This document shows, piece by piece, positions 34,064 through 47,068 of a stretch of DNA of 64,000 nucleotides. The position numbers were made by a program, and so were the translations under genes. Numbering within the stretch: position 1 is the first letter of the stretch; each line of letters begins with the position of its first letter. Source of the DNA: Sorghum bicolor (taxonomy: Eukaryota > Streptophyta > Magnoliopsida > Poales > Poaceae); assembly GCF_000003195.3 (NCBI RefSeq), contig NC_012872.2, positions 25,167,258-25,231,257 on the forward strand, written 5' to 3'. The notes beneath the pieces were generated by a model. The model was not told the DNA's origin and did not search any database. It saw only the letters and a list, made by a program, of their open reading frames with translations.

Positions 34064-37000
34064 TTACTGATTTTCGAAGAATGTTTTGTAAACTTCTTTT
34101 AAATAATCCTCCGTCTCCCAAGTGGCACCTTCCTCCCCGTGGTTACTCCACTACACCTTGTAGAGCTTAACCACACGATTACGAGTCTCCCGTTCCTTGT
34201 GATCAACAACCGCTATGGGTTTTTCTTCATACACCAAGTCTGACTTCAACTTGATATCTCGAACTTCCACTCGTTCCTCCGGTACACGAAGGCACTTCTT
34301 TAATTGTGATACGTGGAAGACAGGGAAAATAGCTCGAAGCGCAACAGGGAGTTGAACTTTGTACGCCACATTCCCTTTCTTTTCGAGAATCCGATATGGT
34401 CCCACATATCGAGGTGCAAGCTTTCACTTGACTCCGAACCTTTGTACACCCTTCATCGGAGACACCTTGATATACACATGGTCACCAACTGAAAACTCAA
34501 TCGGCTTCCTTCTTTTGTCGGCATAACTTTTCTGACAGGCTTGAGCAGCTTCCAGATGTTGCTGGATGGTATGGACCTTCTGCTCTGCTTCGTTCACGAA
34601 ATCGATGCCATAATACCTTCGCTCCCCGGCTTCTACCCAATTCAACGGGGTTCGACATTTTCGACCGTATAGGGCTTCAAATGGAGACATCTTGATACTC
34701 TCCTGATAACTGTTGTTATAAGAGAACTCAGCTAATGGCAACCACTTAACCCAAGAACCTTTTGAAGAGAGAGCACATGCCCTCAACATGTCTTCTAGCA
34801 TTTGGTTAACCCGTTCAGTTTGACCAGCCGTTTGGGGATGATAAGCAGAGCTACGGACTAAATGAGTACCAATCTGCTCATGCAGACATTCCCAAAAACG
34901 AGCAGTGAACTGTGGTCCACGATCTGATACAATAGTTCGAGGCACACCATACTGATGAACATTGTGCTCGAACTACAATTCTGCATATTGATGTGGACGA
35001 TAGTCAGTTTGAACTGGAATAAATCGAGCAACCTTGGTCAAACGATCTACAATCACCCAGATGGAGTCGTAACCCTTAACAGAAGTTGGGAGTCCAACAA
35101 TGAAATCCATGCTGACTTCTTCCCATTTCCAACTAGGAATTGACAAGGGTTGAAGTAAACCAGCTTTCATGTGAACAGCCTTCACACGACAACAATTGTC
35201 ACAACGAGCGACAAAAGCAGCAATCTCCTTTTTCATCTTTGTCCATCAAAACAAAGGTTTCAGATCCTGATACATCTTGCTACTACCAGGATGGATAGAC
35301 AATTTGGATGAATGAGCTTCAGACAAGATCTGGTTTCGTAGCTCACGGTCTTTTGGGACCACTAGTCGATCTTTGAACCAAAGAATTCCGTTCTCATCGA
35401 CCCGGAAATGCTTGGTTCTTCTTCCTTCATTTTCCTCTTTATATGGTGGATGCCTACATCTGTTTGCTGCAATTCGATGACTCGATTGCGAAGAGTACTC
35501 TCCAGAGAAATCTGGTTGAGCACAAGTGGATGCATAAGATGTGACAACAACGGATCTTCCACTTGGATTGAGTGACAGTGCGCTTTCCGACTCAAGGCAT
35601 CCGCCACCACGTTTGCCTTGCCCGGATGATAGTGCACTTGTAGATTATAATCTTTAATCAACTCAAGCCACCTTCGCTGCCGCATGTTCAGTTCAGGTTG
35701 AGTGAAGATATACTTAAGGCTCTTATGATCGGTGTAGATATTACACAGATTACCCAGCAAATAATGCCTCCATATTTTCAAAGCATGAACAACTGCTGCC
35801 AATTCTAAGTCATGAGTAGGGTAATTGACCTCATGCTTTCGAAGTTGGCGCGAGGCATACGCGATAACGCGACCTTCCTGCATCAACACGCAACCTAGAC
35901 CAATGCCTGACGCGTCACAAAAGACATCGAAGGGCTTTTCGATATCAGGTTGAGCTAGGACAGGAGCTGATGTCAGCAATGTCCTCAACTTGTGCAATGC
36001 CTCTTCACATTCAGGCGTCCATACAAACTTCTCATCTTTCTGAAGTAGCCGAGTCATAGGCTTGGATATTTTTGAGAATTCGGGAATGAATCGACGATAA
36101 TATCCAGCCAGACCAAGAAAACTCCGAACCTCGTGCACCGAAGTTGGAACTTTCCAATCCAGCACTTCTTGCACCTTGGCTGGGTCCACCGATATGCCTT
36201 CTTCAGATAATACATGGCCCAAGAAAGGTACTTTCTTCAGCCAAAACTCGCATTTGCTAAACTTGGCATAAAGCTGATGTTCGCGCAAACACGACAACAC
36301 TATACGCAGATGCTCTGCATGCTCCTCTTCATTGCAGGAATATACCAAAATATCATCAATGAAGACCACCACAAACTTGTCCAATTCGGGCATGAACACC
36401 GAATTCATGAGATACATGAAGTGAGCAGGTGCATTTGTAAGACCGAAGGACATGACGAGATACTCATACAACCCATACCTCGTCGAGAAAGCTGTCTTAG
36501 GTACATCTTCAGGACGGATCTTGATCTGATGATACCCAGATCGCAAATCAATCTTGGAGAATACCTTAGCTTTAGACAACTGATCAAATAAGATATCAAT
36601 GCGAGGAAGAGGGTATTTATTGTTGATGGTCACCGCATTTAGGGGACTATAGTCCACACACATGCGCAAAGATTGATCCTTCTTCTTCACAAAGATGGCC
36701 GAACAACCCCATGGGGAAGAACTAGGACGGATAAGACCCTTCTTCAACAACTCATTTAGTTGGGTCTTAAGCTCAGCTAGCTCATTGGGTGGCATTCTAT
36801 AAGGTCTTCTAGAGATAGGAGCGGTACCTGGAATCAACTCAATTTTGAACTCCACATCCCGATCCGGAGGAAGCCCAGGTAAATCATCAGGAAATACATC
36901 CAGGAACTCACACACCACCGGAATGTCCTGAATAGCTTTAGATGTAACTGCATTCACAGTGCTACGGATTTGAATATCACGAGGGAGTTGCACTAGAAAT

Positions 37001-38427
37001 GCCTCCTTGGTATTTGGGTCTTTCAACATCACTACACGAGTGGTGGTGTCGATAAGAACTCCATTGCCACTCATCCACTTCATCCCCAGAATTACATCTA
37101 TGCCCACACCGGGTAGAACCACCAAATCAGCAAGAAACTGACGGCCTCCTATTTCCAGAGTTGCCCCCAAAACCACTTGATTGGTGGAAATATCATTTCC
37201 CGTAGCACTAATAGAATAACTGTCCTTATCAAGTGTAATTGCCTTGATATCATGCTTAGACACAAATTCAGAACTCACAAAAGAATGCGATGCTCCAGAA
37301 TCAAAAAGCACAAGCGCATCACGTTGGTTAATCAGAAACTTACCAGCCGTGACTACCTCACCAGCAGGGATTGCTTCCACAGTTGTGTAGTGAACACGCC
37401 CCTGGCGGACGTTCCCCTGGTTGACTTTCTTCGGCGGGTAAGGACAGTTGCTCTGCCAATGCCCGGTCTGATTGAAGTTCCAGCACAGACGGTTGGCAGG
37501 TGGAGTCTTGGCATAGTTGGGACCCGTGTTGCCCCTAGGAAGAGCAATAGAGTACCCCTTGCGGAAACCTGTCTTCGCCTGATTCTTCTTCACCGGAGGG
37601 CGATACCGCTGGTTAGGCGTTGGAGCACGGAACGGTGGCTTAGCTGCCACTGGAGCCTTGGACTGAGATGACCCTGTCCCAGCCTCAAAAGCCCTCTTGC
37701 GAGTCTTGGTCGCAGTATACACAGTGTTATAGTTCTCTTGAGTGAGAGCATCACTGACAAACTCATTGAAAGTTGCACACTTAGTGCGTCCCATAGTCTT
37801 CAGCAACTTGGGACCCAAACCTCGCTTGAAACTAGCAATCTTTTTCACCTCAGTTTTCACAAACTCAGGAGCATATCTAGACAAATGATTGAAAGCATGC
37901 AAATACTCCTTCAACGTTTTGTTACCCTGGGTTAACTGCATGAACTCAGTATGCTTCATCTCCATGACACCAGGAGGAATGAAATGCCCTTTAAATGCAT
38001 CACGGAAAAGATTCTAGTCAAGCACAGTGTCGGCTGGAAGAGCTTCCCGATACTGATTCCACCAGATGCCTGCTGGACCTTGCTGTTGATGAGCTGCAGA
38101 CTCTGCCCTCAAACCTTCAGTCAACCGAAGCAAGCGGAACTTTTGTTCCACCGTGTTCAGCCATTCTTCAGCTTGAAGGGGTTCTTCAGCTTCTCTGAAA
38201 GGTGGGGGCTTTGTATCCATAAAGTCCTTGAAGCTACTGTACTGGTTAGGAGCTGGCCCTTCATGTGCCTGACGACCACCCTGATTCGCCATCCGATTGA
38301 TGGTCTCAGTGAGCATCCTCTAATTTTCCACCATCATTTGCATTAACTCAGCAGGATTTGGTGGTGGAGGAGGAGGGGGTGGGTTCATGTTCGCACGCTA
38401 TTCCGCACCTCGGGTGCCACGAGACAT
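34064..38427 (-). pseudogene. gag-pol: Gag-pol of chromovirus H (several stops, one frameshift)
   Basis: A single Gag-Pol frame from about ATG 38427 to TAA 34064. Gag includes [18 protein letters not shown] near 38000. The zinc knuckle near 37440-37490 reads [14 protein letters not shown], with Phe where the second Cys belongs. Protease has DSGASHSF near 37300. RT has the catalytic FIDDILVYS near 36350. RNase H has VFCDASG near 35915, and integrase has MDFIVGLP near 35110 and SDRGPQF near 34935. The C-terminus has VKLYKV, a stop, WSNHGEEGATWE: a chromodomain-like tail that in chromoviruses helps direct integration to chromatin. Breaks: stops in the first 35 codons, TAG near 38012, a one-base frameshift near 35400, and stops near 35270, 34973, 34424 and 34151. 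It would not produce a full polyprotein. Confidence 0.9.
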
Positions 38428-38788
38428 CTGTAAAGACACAGTCAGTGAGCATTGATGATGACAAGATTTGCCGCAGAAGAACTTATATTTATGCCTGAAA
38501 GTATTCTAGAGAATAGCTTTACAGAAAAGGCACAACAATTCAATTCCACAAAACAACATCACCAATCCAACACATGACAGAGATATCCGCAATATGCACC
38601 ACAACGGAAAACATCGTCATAACAAAACGAACATGTTAAGATTACACATTGGGTCCACAAAGTTATTACACCATCACAATACATGCCATGAGTCAAGGTC
38701 AAAGTTCCAGATTACAACATGGGTACAACAGCACCACGGCTGACTGGCATACTACAAAAGATCCTCACATAACACTACCCACTACTCC

Positions 38789-39854
38789 CTACACTCCAGG
38801 CTCGTCGTCCGAGTCAGCATCGAAGATCGCCTCTCCATCCTCGTCGCTAACCGGCTCAAGCTCCTCATCTTCCACGTCCTCGTGCAAAGGTGGTGCAGCC
38901 GCTGCTGGTCCATCAACCTCCATACCATCATCATCGGCCACAATCACCTGAGGTCCCACATCTGGATATAGGGTGTAGCAAGTTGTTGAGACGGTGAATC
39001 TCCACAAGACCAGCCTCAATCTGATCCTGCAGATAGTTCTCCCACTCAAGCGACTGAACTCGGTGCATTTCCCATGCCCGGTGCCTGTTCTCCGACACGC
39101 GGAGTGCAGTGTCCCTCTCACGAGTGATCTGCACCAAGCGCTCCTGTATGGTATCCCTCTCCCTAGCTAACTGACTCATCTGATCCTGCTTATGATCTCT
39201 CTCTCTAATGGCCTTCACCCATTGCTACCTACGGTACTCCGCAATGTCTTCCCAGTTATTGCGGTCCTTCTGAGCTTGCTCTAGGAGTCTAGCTTGCTTG
39301 CGAAACTTGCGAGCACGCTTTTTAGCCTTCCGTTGCATCTCCTGAACCTGGCGAACAGCCACCATCACCTGTGCGTAGGTGTCCTCTCGCTGACTGATCA
39401 GCTTGAGCACAGCCATCATTGCACTCATAGCAGGACTAGAACTCTCAGCTCGCTCTCCCTTGCCTCGAACCAAAGCACAACCATCAGCCTGTTTCCACTC
39501 CGCTGCTGCTGGGTCAGCACGCGGAATGGAGGCCTCTGGTCCTCCCGTCAGCTCATCGCCACACCTCTGACAGATATCGAGCAGGATAGTCTGGGCTGCA
39601 ACCTGAGCTGCCTCCCAAGGAATCTGCCCATCTGAGCTACAAGTCCAGCCTGTCCATGCAGGCTTGTCCCCATGTGGAGGGACAACTCCCTGCATAGCAA
39701 ACCACTGTATCCCTCCTGTGCTCTCCAACTCCCACCAAGAATACTGAGGTGGCTCAGTATACCTGACAGTCCGTAACACTCTCCAGAGCAGGGTAGGAGT
39801 GCCAAACTCGCTCAAGAAAGTGTCACTGGGGCAGGGTGAAGCGGGTGCGTCCAT
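38789..39854 (-). pseudogene. Extra ORF between primer site and gag of H (coiled coil, acidic tail)
   Basis: This sense-strand ORF precedes gag. It starts MDAPASPCPSDTFLSEFG at 39854, continues into a basic Arg/Lys-rich coiled-coil region (VQEMQRKAKKRARKFRKQAR near 39300), and has a stop at 39225. The same frame continues with RERDHKQDQMSQLARERD. A frameshift near 38950 leads to an acidic tail ending DADSDDEPGV at 38789. I do not recognise a catalytic domain. Long coiled coils suggest a structural or RNA/protein-binding role, but that is inference. A gag-like origin is possible; I see no gag motif. As it stands it is broken by one stop and one frameshift. Confidence 0.6.
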
Positions 39855-40510
39855 CTGTGGAAAGGAATAGGAATACCATGGTAAAAGAGGATTAGTTTAA
39901 GCAACATTTATTTAATTAAAAGGGACGACATTGTAAGGGAAGGAGTAGACAGAACATTGCTTAAGAAAGCAGTAAACTAAGTGCACATTGCTTGGACAAG
40001 AAAGCAGTAAACTAAGTGCATATTGCTTGGACATGCCCAACATGCACAAACAATGACACCACAGCTACCCGAGAAATTAAATGCTCCCCAATTAAGTTTC
40101 TTTCGCGGTTCTATGGTTTTGACATGTAACCACTCCAGAAAACCACCGCGAACACTCCCCTAGATCGCCGTTTGGACGATCATGCTCTCACACCTCACAC
40201 TTACCAGGGCGTAGGTGCGACGTTGCATAATTTAAATCTAGCGACATATGTGGCTAATTCACATATGAAGGCTACCTCCACCATTAGACCACAGTGTAGC
40301 ATAGTGCGGTCATCACACATCCATACCTGAGTACTGCCGGAGATGCAGAAATAAAACCCCCCAAGTCAGTACTTAAATAGCCACCTATAGTCCTTATGTG
40401 GGCAAGGAGGATTCGACCACTGGCATAACTTAAATATTGATTTACACCATTTTACTTAAAAACTCTTTTGTTTTTAAATACACAAACGCTGTATTTATAA
40501 TGCTGAACTT

Positions 40511-40522
40511 GCTCCGATGCCA
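40511..40522 (-). other. Primer-binding site of H, tRNA-iMet type
   Basis: The minus strand reads TGGCATCGGAGC two bases from the 5' LTR edge, close to the TGGTATC-GAGC form used by chromoviruses. This fixes the orientation of H. Confidence 0.7.
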
Positions 40523-40524
40523 GC

Positions 40525-43500
40525 TGTCATAGAACTGACCAAATTATAAGAGTTCAAGTGTAGAAACGATCGACAAGCAATCAAGTTTCCAAACTTGAGC
40601 CCATATAATCCCGGTAGTCAATTGAAATCACGAAGGACTTCAAACCAACTTGCAACAAACCAAGATCATAATAATTCAGCACAACATAACGAATGTTACA
40701 TAGTCATTCATTGCCGTCGAAGCGGCACCACATCGGAGTTACTTAGTTATTACAACACAAGTTTGAAGTAGCGGAAGCAAAATAGTTACACACACACTTT
40801 CCAAAGTTCAGTTCATAAACTCAAGTTACTGCCAGAGTCTACATCATCCTTCCAAAAGCAACAGGTACGAGGTTGTTAGAGAACCGTGCCCAACGGTAAG
40901 TCCTCATCCCCAGCGGGATGGAGACAGGTCTTGCAGAAGCCGTCATAAAAGATGTCATCTGCAACAGGTGGGAAATAAACCCTGAATACGAGAATGTACT
41001 CCGCTAGACTTACCCGTCTAGTAAAACATAAAAGACACTAAGGATCATGCAAGGATAATATCAAGTGGAGCTGGTTGACTCAACATTTTGCCAAAGGCCT
41101 TTATTATGACTAACCCATTGTAAGAGCATCATATTTATTTATCATCAGCCTACCACTAGATTAGCACCTGCACTAAAGCACTTCACTTGATTATTACAAA
41201 CAATAATAACCATATCAAGTTCACCATATGTTCCTCCTTGCTATCATCATTATCATGAACCAAGTTCATTAGTGAATGCTACGTTTGCCGCTGCTCTGTC
41301 AAGTTCTCACTAACCGGGAGAGACGGCGATTCGAATCGAATTCCTATCCAGCTGGAGGGTTATTCCTAGCACTCACCCAAGCATCCCCCGTCGGAGAGCC
41401 AACGGGTCACCTTTGATACGACTCAGGAATCGTGGCTCCGATCAGTGAAGCACTCCCAGGGCTACCACTCTGCCAGGGAGGTTAGGAATGTTAACTCACC
41501 TGCCTTTGGGCTTACGCCAATGGTCCCCCGCACACCGCACTTCCTCCGGTAGTGCGCACTTTATACTTGCCGGTCTTCCGGCCTGAGTCATACTACTCGG
41601 CTTCGCGGTCGGAACGAGTTATCCGGCCAACTAAGTGTTAGGCATGCGTTCAACATGACAAGAGGACGTACAACGATCGGTCCTTAGCTGCCACAGACGG
41701 AGTTACTACGACCTTGCAAAACTCCGCCCGGCTTAAGTCAAATTAATCAGGTTCCACCCACGATAGCACATATAGACCATCGTGATCCGACACAACCCTA
41801 TATCGCGCAGGTGACCGGAAATCACCCGACTTCTACCGATTAAGCATGGCTAAGCTGCTACTCGATCCTAACTCTACAACCAGGGTGTGGTGAGTTATCT
41901 GGACAAGGATGGAGTAAAATGCAGCAAAGGTTTCATCACAACACCTATATTTAATGCAGCAATAGATATAACATATTAAATAAACTTTCGGAAGTAAAGG
42001 TAGGCTTAGAATGCTCCGGGGCTTGCCTTTCACGAACGAGGCTGGCTCGTGGTTTGGGCACTCAACTTCTTCTTCGGGCTCCTCGAGTCCGACTTGCTGG
42101 ACCTCCACCTCCGGGTTGCCCTCCTGGCCTTCGGGGCTCACTTGCAGATCGAAGGAGGTTGCCACGTCCGATGCACCTATTGCATGCTCGGTGAATGAGA
42201 AGGTGTGCATACAAAAGAATGAATGCTTGATAACATAAGTGACCCACTGGACACTCATTTACGGAGCAATAGTTATAACAACTTCACACAAGTTAACAAG
42301 TTAACTTAGCCCAAAACCTATCATGATAACCTATAACAGCAAGCAACATATAACAGGATTCGCTCAGTAAACAGGTCATAACTAATGCTAGGCAGATCCA
42401 ACAAACATGAGTAAGGACATTTTGGAAAGCTTATGAAATTGTCTACAAATCATCTTTGAACATCACAGCAAGATTCATAAATTAAGCAAGTCATTTAAAC
42501 AAAGTTTCAGGTTCTGTCCCAGAAAAACAGAGAACACCTATTTCTAGAACCTAACTTGGAAAGATCATAACTTCAAAACTACTGGACCAAATGATCCCAA
42601 ATTTAAACCACAGCTAGTTCAATAAGTTTACAACAACTTTGATTTTGACAAGTTTCCCAGAAAGCCAAGTTATCATTAAGCAAAAGTTAAGTTACTCCCT
42701 TGCTGTCCAGAACAGCTTTTAAACCTCTAATTAATTATTTGATGACATAACTAAAACATAAACCATGCCAACCACATGGCTCATGAGCACAAGCATATCA
42801 TAAGACAACCAAAACATCAGATGATAACCCTCAAACATTTACTTAACAAGGCATTTATTAATTAATTCTAGAAAGGAGCATAATTACAAGATACTAGTCA
42901 AAGTGCTCCGAAAAATCTACAAAAATTACAGAGGCACCAGTATAGCATCAAAGTATTACCACAAAAATTTCAGAGCAAATGCACATACCAAATTAATGAT
43001 ATGCATTTAACATGTAACAAGATATTTATTTTATAAATTGGGAATCATGACTTATATTGTGTCAAACAACAGATTTCAGATTATTTATGTACTATGAATA
43101 CCATAAACAAGTTTACTACCAGAGTAGAACACCAGCATAAACACCAATTATTTTATATGATTTAATTACAGAAACAAGCCAAATCTCAAACATAAATTAC
43201 ATAACAAAGGTGCATTGCTCCAAAAATCATAAAATATTTATCATAGCATTCTAGTATCACACAGAGACTACCATAAAATTTTCATGGCAAACTAAACAGT
43301 ATAACCAGAGATATGAATTTATCCATGAATAACAAGATTAAATCCTTCATAAATATTTTTCCAGAAAACATGGTTCATTTTATATTTTTATTAAAACTAG
43401 CCATCTCAAGGAACACCACAAAATTGGTTTCACAATTTTTGGATCTCAGAAACAGGAGATATGATTTTTGCAAGAAAGACAAAATCAGGATTTTGAATAA

Positions 43501-45112
43501 AAGAAAAGGAGGGAAGGGAGGTGACACTGACAGTGGACCCCGCCTGTCAGGATCTTCTCCCCCACGGCCGAGGCGACTCTCGCCGGCGATTTCTCCGCGA
43601 CGGCGAGGTCTCCAGCCAAACCAAGGGCACCATTGTGATCCCCAGACTCTAGCGACTCGATTGATCCCCTTTTCCCCATGGCGGAGCCACCGGAAGAGGC
43701 TCGCCGTCGATCATGGCGGCTCGACGGAGGTGCTCGGCGTTACGCCGGAGCCATCAGGCCGGTAGAGCGTGACCTAAGGCCTTCTACAGCAGCAGCGAAC
43801 TATGGCGAAGCTTCCTAGGTAAGCGGTTTGGCTAGAAACGTTGTGGAACGTGCTGGCCACGAGAGACCCCAACTCCGGCGGAAACACGGCGGCACTGCGC
43901 GTCGTGTCCGGTGACGGTGGGTTCGGTAGAGCGTCCATCAAGTGGAGCAAACGCATGCTAGGAACCTAAGCAACCTCTAGGACCTAACCAGAGAAGACGA
44001 GAGGCCCTGATGAGCTCAGCATTGGGCTCGCCGGAAAAGATGGTCACAGCGACCCGATTTGGGGGAAGAAGGAAATGGCGGCTCACCGGTGGATCTCACG
44101 GCGAGATGATGGGTGGAGAATGAAGAGCGGTTCACAGCGGAGCTGCGGGAGGAATTTGGTGGACTGCGACGCAGCGAGGAGCGCACACGAGCTCGTCGGA
44201 GTGAGCTCGCGACGGTGAGCTCGCTGCGGGCGCTCTTCTGGCGAGAGAGGCGAGGCAGAGAGGAAATGGACGCGTCCACGCTGCTCGGGGCGTTGCCGTG
44301 GAGGTCATGCGCGCGCTGGGAGCTGACGAGCGCGGCCATCGCTGGCGTACGGGCGCCATCTGGCGGACAGATGTCGCTAGGGACATCCACGACGGCGAGC
44401 TCGGCTCCGATTCAGAGAGCACGATGACCTACTGACAGAGCGACTTCAGCAACGAATAACTCCCAAACCAGCCCAAGTTAGAAGATGATGCAGTTGACAA
44501 AGTTGGAGTTCCAATCGTGTTCTACAACATTGTCAACTAGAGCAAAAGCCAGATCGGCCTGGATTGAGAGATATAGAGTTTTCAAAACCGATCGAGCAAA
44601 CTGGTTTCGTTCCAGGACTTAGAAAATTTCCTAAGTGTTGGAAACAGCCCCAAATCGGCCTTGTGGGTCAATTTTGAGCTATTTGTGGTCATTTTCATGA
44701 GATGGCCATAAAACAACTTTTGTTCCTTATAAAATGTGCTACAACTCTTCTTTAGAAAGTTTTGACATGCAAACAATTTACGAAACACTTTTTAAAAGCC
44801 TAAGCAAAAGAGGTTTCTAGGGCCTATTTGTACAAGTATGACTTAGGTGATTATTTTGGAGAAGTGATCAACATGAACATTGTTCCCAAGGTTAAGTTAA
44901 GCATAGATAAACCAAATACCAAGGCATAGAGCACAAACACAAGCATGGTTCACTCAAACATAAGCATAGGAAGCCTATTTAAGCAATTTAGATCACATAT
45001 TTGCATAGAATGACATGGCTCAAGATAGATGATGATCATGATATGCTTTGAGTAGATGATGATGCTCATGCTATGCACATGATTAATGCAACCATAACAC
45101 TAGGGTGTTACA
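40525..45112 (-). repeat. 5' LTR of element H
   Basis: 4588 bp, the same length as the partner LTR, and followed by the GGCGG duplication (45113-45117). Its content parallels 29433-34020. Confidence 0.93.
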
Positions 45113-45117
45113 GGCGG

Positions 45118-45703
45118 AATTTCATAATCAGCGACTTTGAGGAAATTCTTCGCCCAAATCTCACCTGAGATGCATCTAGTCCTTTCATAAGTGTCTGCTT
45201 ATGCTGATGCAATAACGTAGGAAGAATCTCCCGGGACAATCTCAATCTTATCACCTACCCACTGGACCAAGCATTGGTGCATTGTAGATGGGATGCAACA
45301 ATTGGCATGAATCCAATCTCTTCCCAACAGCAGATTATAAGCACCCTTACCACTGATCACAAAGAAAGTTGTCGGCAAGGTTTTGCTACCGATGGTCAAC
45401 TCAACGCATATTGCTCCCTTAACCGGAGACACATTTCTCTCAAAGTCTTTTAGCATTATATCAGTCTTGGTTAAATCTTGATCCCCTTTTCCAAGCTTCC
45501 GGTACACTGCATATGGCATGATGTTGATAGCAGCTCCACCACCAATTAGAATCTTGGTCATCGGCTGACCATCCACTTTTCCTTTGACAAACAGAGCCTT
45601 GAGATGTTGCCATTCATCATCGGTAGGCTTTTCGAAGATGGCTGTCATCGGGTCCAGAGCCAACTGAGCTATTTGGTCGGAAAATTCCAACTCATCATCA
45701 CTG
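45118..45703 (-). pseudogene. Gag-protease junction of Tat element F
   Basis: Continues the gag frame interrupted by solo LTR I and ends at the H insertion. DDELEFSDQIAQLALDPM leads into an aspartic protease region whose active site reads ILIGGGAAINIMPY. Tat-type proteases normally have DGGAA-N there, so the catalytic Asp (codon 45543-45541) appears to be Gly. A stop occurs at 45199 (IASA*). This part is dead both by substitution and by the stop. Confidence 0.8.
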
Positions 45704-45708
45704 GTCGG

Positions 45709-47063
45709 TGTTGGGTATTTTAAACGCAAACAGAAAAAAAATCCGCAAGCGCACGGATACCGATGTAGCTTTCACCCGGGAGTATTCCAGAGTATCGATT
45801 TTCCACAGGGAACGTGAGTGTACTAATTAAGAATCAAGATCGCCCAAGGATAACTATATAATTATTTTTGGTGGGAAGAGAGAAAGTTTCCTCAGAGTTC
45901 TCTAGTTGATCTGAGAATCAAGAATTACTTCAAGATTATCTATTTCGGGACATCAGAGCACTAACCACAGAAAGAGATGAGAAGGGGGCTAGGAAGGTCT
46001 GACTACGGTCCTACAAACACCGATCCGAACGAGGTGGAATACGTCGACCGTTAGGGCTGTCACTACCCTAGGGCTACCACAACAATCCGCAGGATTGGGT
46101 GCAATTCTAGGTAATTGCAAGACTAAACACCACGTCTAATCTATTAATTACTACTCTAACGTTGCAAAGATTAGAGCACTTGATGCAAGCGGGAATCCAA
46201 TAAATAACTTGAATGTAAATAAAAGTAATTAAAGAACTCAGGATTATGAATTGAAGAACCTGGAGAACGATGAAGAACGAACCAGTTGCTGCAAAAGTAC
46301 AATGTTGAGGAAGATCCGACAGATCCGGCTCCTCCTCCGCTCTCCTCTTCTCTCTCCCTATTTTCTAGATTACAACTAGAACTAACTAGAACTAGAACTA
46401 GAGGAACTAGAACTAGAACTAGATGAACTAGAACTAGATCTAGATGAACTAGAAGTAGAACTAGAAGAACTAGAGGGATCCTCTCTACTTGGATGAAGAA
46501 TTGAAACCCTAACTTTGATTCTGTAGAAGAGGTATGCCTCCAGGGGCTGGTGGGGGTCTGCTTATATACTCCAGGAAGAGTAGCCCCCAAGAAATCTAGG
46601 AAGAGTAGCCCCCAAGAAATCTAGGAAGAGTAGCTCCCAAGGAATTTCCACGTTATTCTCCACCATCCGATCAAACCGACCTTCATCGTGTGATTTTCCT
46701 CGATCCTTAGAGTCGGTGGGGCATAATCCCCGAGACTCGTGCTGATTGGCCAGCAGAGGAGGGCGGGCGCCCAAGGGGGTAGGGCGGGCGCCCTACCTCC
46801 GGGCCCGCTCGGCCTCCCGTTCGTTCCCGTGGCTTCTGGAGTCTTCTAGATGATAGAAAATTGCGCGGCACGTTAATATCTCTATGTAATCCCGACGTGT
46901 GGGCCTTTCTTCTGTATTTCCTGATAACCCCCTGCAGAAATAGACAAACACCAAAACTCGTGGAATTCTGTCAGATAAAACCCTAAGTCTAAGTGTTGGT
47001 TGCATTTGGATCCTTTTCTATGATTAGTTGATGGTTAAATGTGAGCATTAAGGACCGTCAACA
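45709..47063 (-). mobile_element. Solo LTR I of the D family
   Basis: 1355 bp flanked by GTCGG (45704-45708) and GTCGG (47064-47068). On the minus strand it starts TGTTGACGGTCC like the D LTRs and shares most of their sequence, including the cccacacgtcgggattacat block. Its end reads gtttaaaataccCAACA. No interior is present, so it is the product of LTR-LTR recombination. A TATA-like tatata lies near 46563 on the minus strand. It interrupts the gag-pro frame of F. Confidence 0.93.
46373..46475. repeat. (AACTAG)n-type microsatellite in solo LTR I
   Basis: About 100 bp of imperfect aactag/gaactag units. The D LTR has only aaactagagtagatctagatag at the matching place, so the array expanded in this copy or subfamily. 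Confidence 0.85.
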
Positions 47064-47068
47064 GTCGG

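Larger units (their letters stand above)
29433..45112 (-). mobile_element. Tekay/Del-like chromovirus H, complete, nested in F
   Basis: A 15,680-bp element with perfect TSDs (GGCGG at 29428-29432 and 45113-45117). Its two LTRs are 4588 bp each (29433-34020 and 40525-45112). The minus-strand interior (34021-40524) has a tRNA-iMet-like primer site, an extra ORF before gag (39854-38789), gag-pol (38427-34064) and a polypurine tract. The leader between the primer site and the first ORF (about 39855-40510) shows no gene. A chromodomain-like C-terminus and very long LTRs point to the Tekay/Del chromoviruses. The LTRs differ by about 2% by eye over the first 750 bp. Stops and a frameshift make it inactive. 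Confidence 0.93.

Noticed and set aside
38649..38951. Plus-strand Ser/Thr-rich ORF
   Set aside because: Opposite strand of the acidic tail of the extra ORF in H.
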